Positions 60,950-61,948 of a DNA stretch of 61,948 bases are shown one piece after another. The notes under the pieces are model-generated. The model had not been told where the DNA came from and made no database searches. It was given only the letters and a program-made list of their open reading frames with translations. Origin of the DNA: Silvibacterium sp. (lineage in GTDB: Bacteria; Acidobacteriota; Terriglobia; Terriglobales; Acidobacteriaceae). Every line of letters starts with the position of its first letter. Position 1 is the stretch's first letter. A program made the translations under genes and the position numbers. The stretch lies in contig JASHRS010000308.1 of the NCBI GenBank assembly GCA_030037215.1, forward strand, positions 1 through 61,948, written 5' to 3'.

Positions 60950-61948
60950 TTACTCCAATATCTGCAGATCGAACGGCTTCTCCAGCAGCCAGTTCTTTGT
61001 GCTGATCCGCTCCAGTGCACGCCGCATCGCTGACACCGGGCACGGCTCAACCGTGACGACGAATGGAAGATTCGCCGCCCCATACCCCGGCTTCTGGAAG
61101 ATCGCGTGGATATTGATGCTCTGCTCAGCCAGCGCCAGTGCAATCTCGGCAATAATCCCCGGCTGGTCGCGCACCACAAACCGAATCGAGTGCCGCAGCT
61201 GAAACTCGCCGCCGATCGCCGTCTTCCTGCTCGGCAGATCGACCGTCCCCGACCCATGCGCAATGCTGATCAAGTCCGACACGACCGCAACCGCTGTCGG
61301 ACCGCCGCCGGCTCCATGTCCTGAAAACACCACATTGCCGCCATATTTTCCGCCGGCAAGCACGGTATTTTCAGTCCCATGCGACCATGCCAGCGCCGAC
61401 GTCCTTGGAACCAGCATTGGCCCTACGCTCGCCAGCACCCCGCCATCGTGAACCTCGGCGCGCGAAATCTGCCGGATCGTGCAGTTCAGCTCGCGTGCAT
61501 ACTCAAAATCAATCGCCGCGACTGACGTAATCGTCCGGCACGGAATCCCCTCCGGATCAAGGTCTGCTCTGAGCGCCAGCCGCGACAGAATTACCAGCTT
61601 CGCGCGCGCATCAAACCCATCCACATCCTCAGTTGGATTCGCCTCCGCATACCCCAGCGCCTGCGCCTCTTTTAGAACATCAGCAAACTCCGCCCCACCC
61701 TCCATCTTGCTCAGGATAAAGTTGCATGTCCCGTTCAGAATGCCTTCAATCCGTGTAATTTGATCGCCGGCCAACCCCTGCTGCAAGCCCGGAATCACCG
61801 GAATCCCGCCCGCAACTGCCGCGCCATACTGCAGAAATCCGCCCTTGGCCCGCGCCAGTTTCTCGAGTTCAATGCCGTGCGCCGCAATCAGTTTTTTATT
61901 GGCGGTAACAACCGATTTTCCCGACTCCAGCGCTTTCCTTACCCATTC
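60950..61948 (-). CDS. hom: Homoserine dehydrogenase, 5' part cut by window edge
   Basis: The frame stays open to the right edge of the window, so the N-terminal NAD(P)-binding domain is missing. Visible are EWVRKALESGKSVVTANKKL at the edge, then GGFLQYGAAVAGGIPVIPGLQQGLAGDQITRIEGILNGTCNFILSKM with the catalytic region and EANPTEDVDGFDARAKLVIL. The C-terminal ACT domain is FVVRDQPGIIAEIALALAEQSINIHAI. It reduces aspartate semialdehyde to homoserine in the threonine/methionine pathway; the ACT domain suggests feedback control. It is convergent with the sigma/anti-sigma operon. Confidence 0.93.
   Translation of the reverse strand, partial: EWVRKALESGKSVVTANKKLIAAHGIELEKLARAKGGFLQYGAAVAGGIPVIPGLQQGLAGDQITRIEGILNGTCNFILSKMEGGAEFADVLKEAQALGYAEANPTEDVDGFDARAKLVILSRLALRADLDPEGIPCRTITSVAAIDFEYARELNCTIRQISRAEVHDGGVLASVGPMLVPRTSALAWSHGTENTVLAGGKYGGNVVFSGHGAGGGPTAVAVVSDLISIAHGSGTVDLPSRKTAIGGEFQLRHSIRFVVRDQPGIIAEIALALAEQSINIHAIFQKPGYGAANLPFVVTVEPCPVSAMRRALERISTKNWLLEKPFDLQILE

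Overview
The window reads as a chromosomal segment of an acidobacterium, most likely class Terriglobia, family Acidobacteriaceae. This is inferred from moderately high GC, acidobacterial-style protein families (a GH79 lipoprotein of the Acidobacterium type, Tat-exported amidase, Wzc/Wzx/Wzy exopolysaccharide genes) and the lack of any Gram-positive signal. The outer-membrane assembly genes show a diderm envelope. No tRNA, rRNA, CRISPR array, phage gene or insertion sequence was seen. The window cuts a GH3 glycosidase at its left edge and homoserine dehydrogenase at its right edge.

Layout. 1-5.8 kb: partial GH3 glycosidase, Tat-exported amidase, an orphan oligopeptide-type ABC ATPase, a TSUP exporter coupled to a SemiSWEET, a DUF971 protein and a LOG-family hydrolase. 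5.8-20.4 kb, all minus strand: a Wzx/Wzy-type exopolysaccharide cluster (Wzc kinase, Wza-like exporter, flippase, two GT2/GT4 glycosyltransferases and a third of uncertain family, polymerase, Tat-exported beta-helix protein, undecaprenyl-phosphate sugar transferase), ending with a GH79 lipoprotein. 20.8-30.5 kb: housekeeping and metabolic genes (PcrA/UvrD helicase, a 51-residue basic protein, amino-acid permease, MmcQ/YjbR protein, creatininase-like amidohydrolase, lipid kinase, sugar isomerase, a large membrane protein).

30.5-50.3 kb is the most distinctive part: a Tad/Flp pilus locus in two blocks. It holds an orphan sigma-54 activator, prepilin peptidase, CpaE, CpaF, TadB, TadC, a 30-residue membrane peptide, a DUF192 protein and a PilZ membrane protein. 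An opposed TonB-like gene follows, then CpaB, the CpaC secretin, two tandem GT87-type membrane glycosyltransferases, a second DUF192 protein, two near-identical Flp pilins, a polyprenyl-phosphate-sugar-synthase-like GT2 and a GT-C-like membrane protein. Three non-coding sites in this locus fit TTGG-N8-TTGC, the -24/-12 pattern of sigma-54 promoters: before the prepilin peptidase, the PilZ gene and the pilins. Two of them carry a shared 21-bp element (20/21 identical) about 80 bp upstream, where an activator would bind. The sequence therefore suggests a self-contained sigma-54 regulon driving pilus production from an activator encoded in the locus.

50.3-58.6 kb, minus strand: an outer-membrane assembly operon of a BamA/TamA-like protein, a SurA-like chaperone without a PPIase domain, and TamB. 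58.7-61.9 kb: a ThiF/MoeB-type adenylyltransferase, an ECF sigma factor with a zinc anti-sigma factor (preceded by an overlapping 11-codon leader ORF), degenerate tandem repeats, and partial homoserine dehydrogenase.
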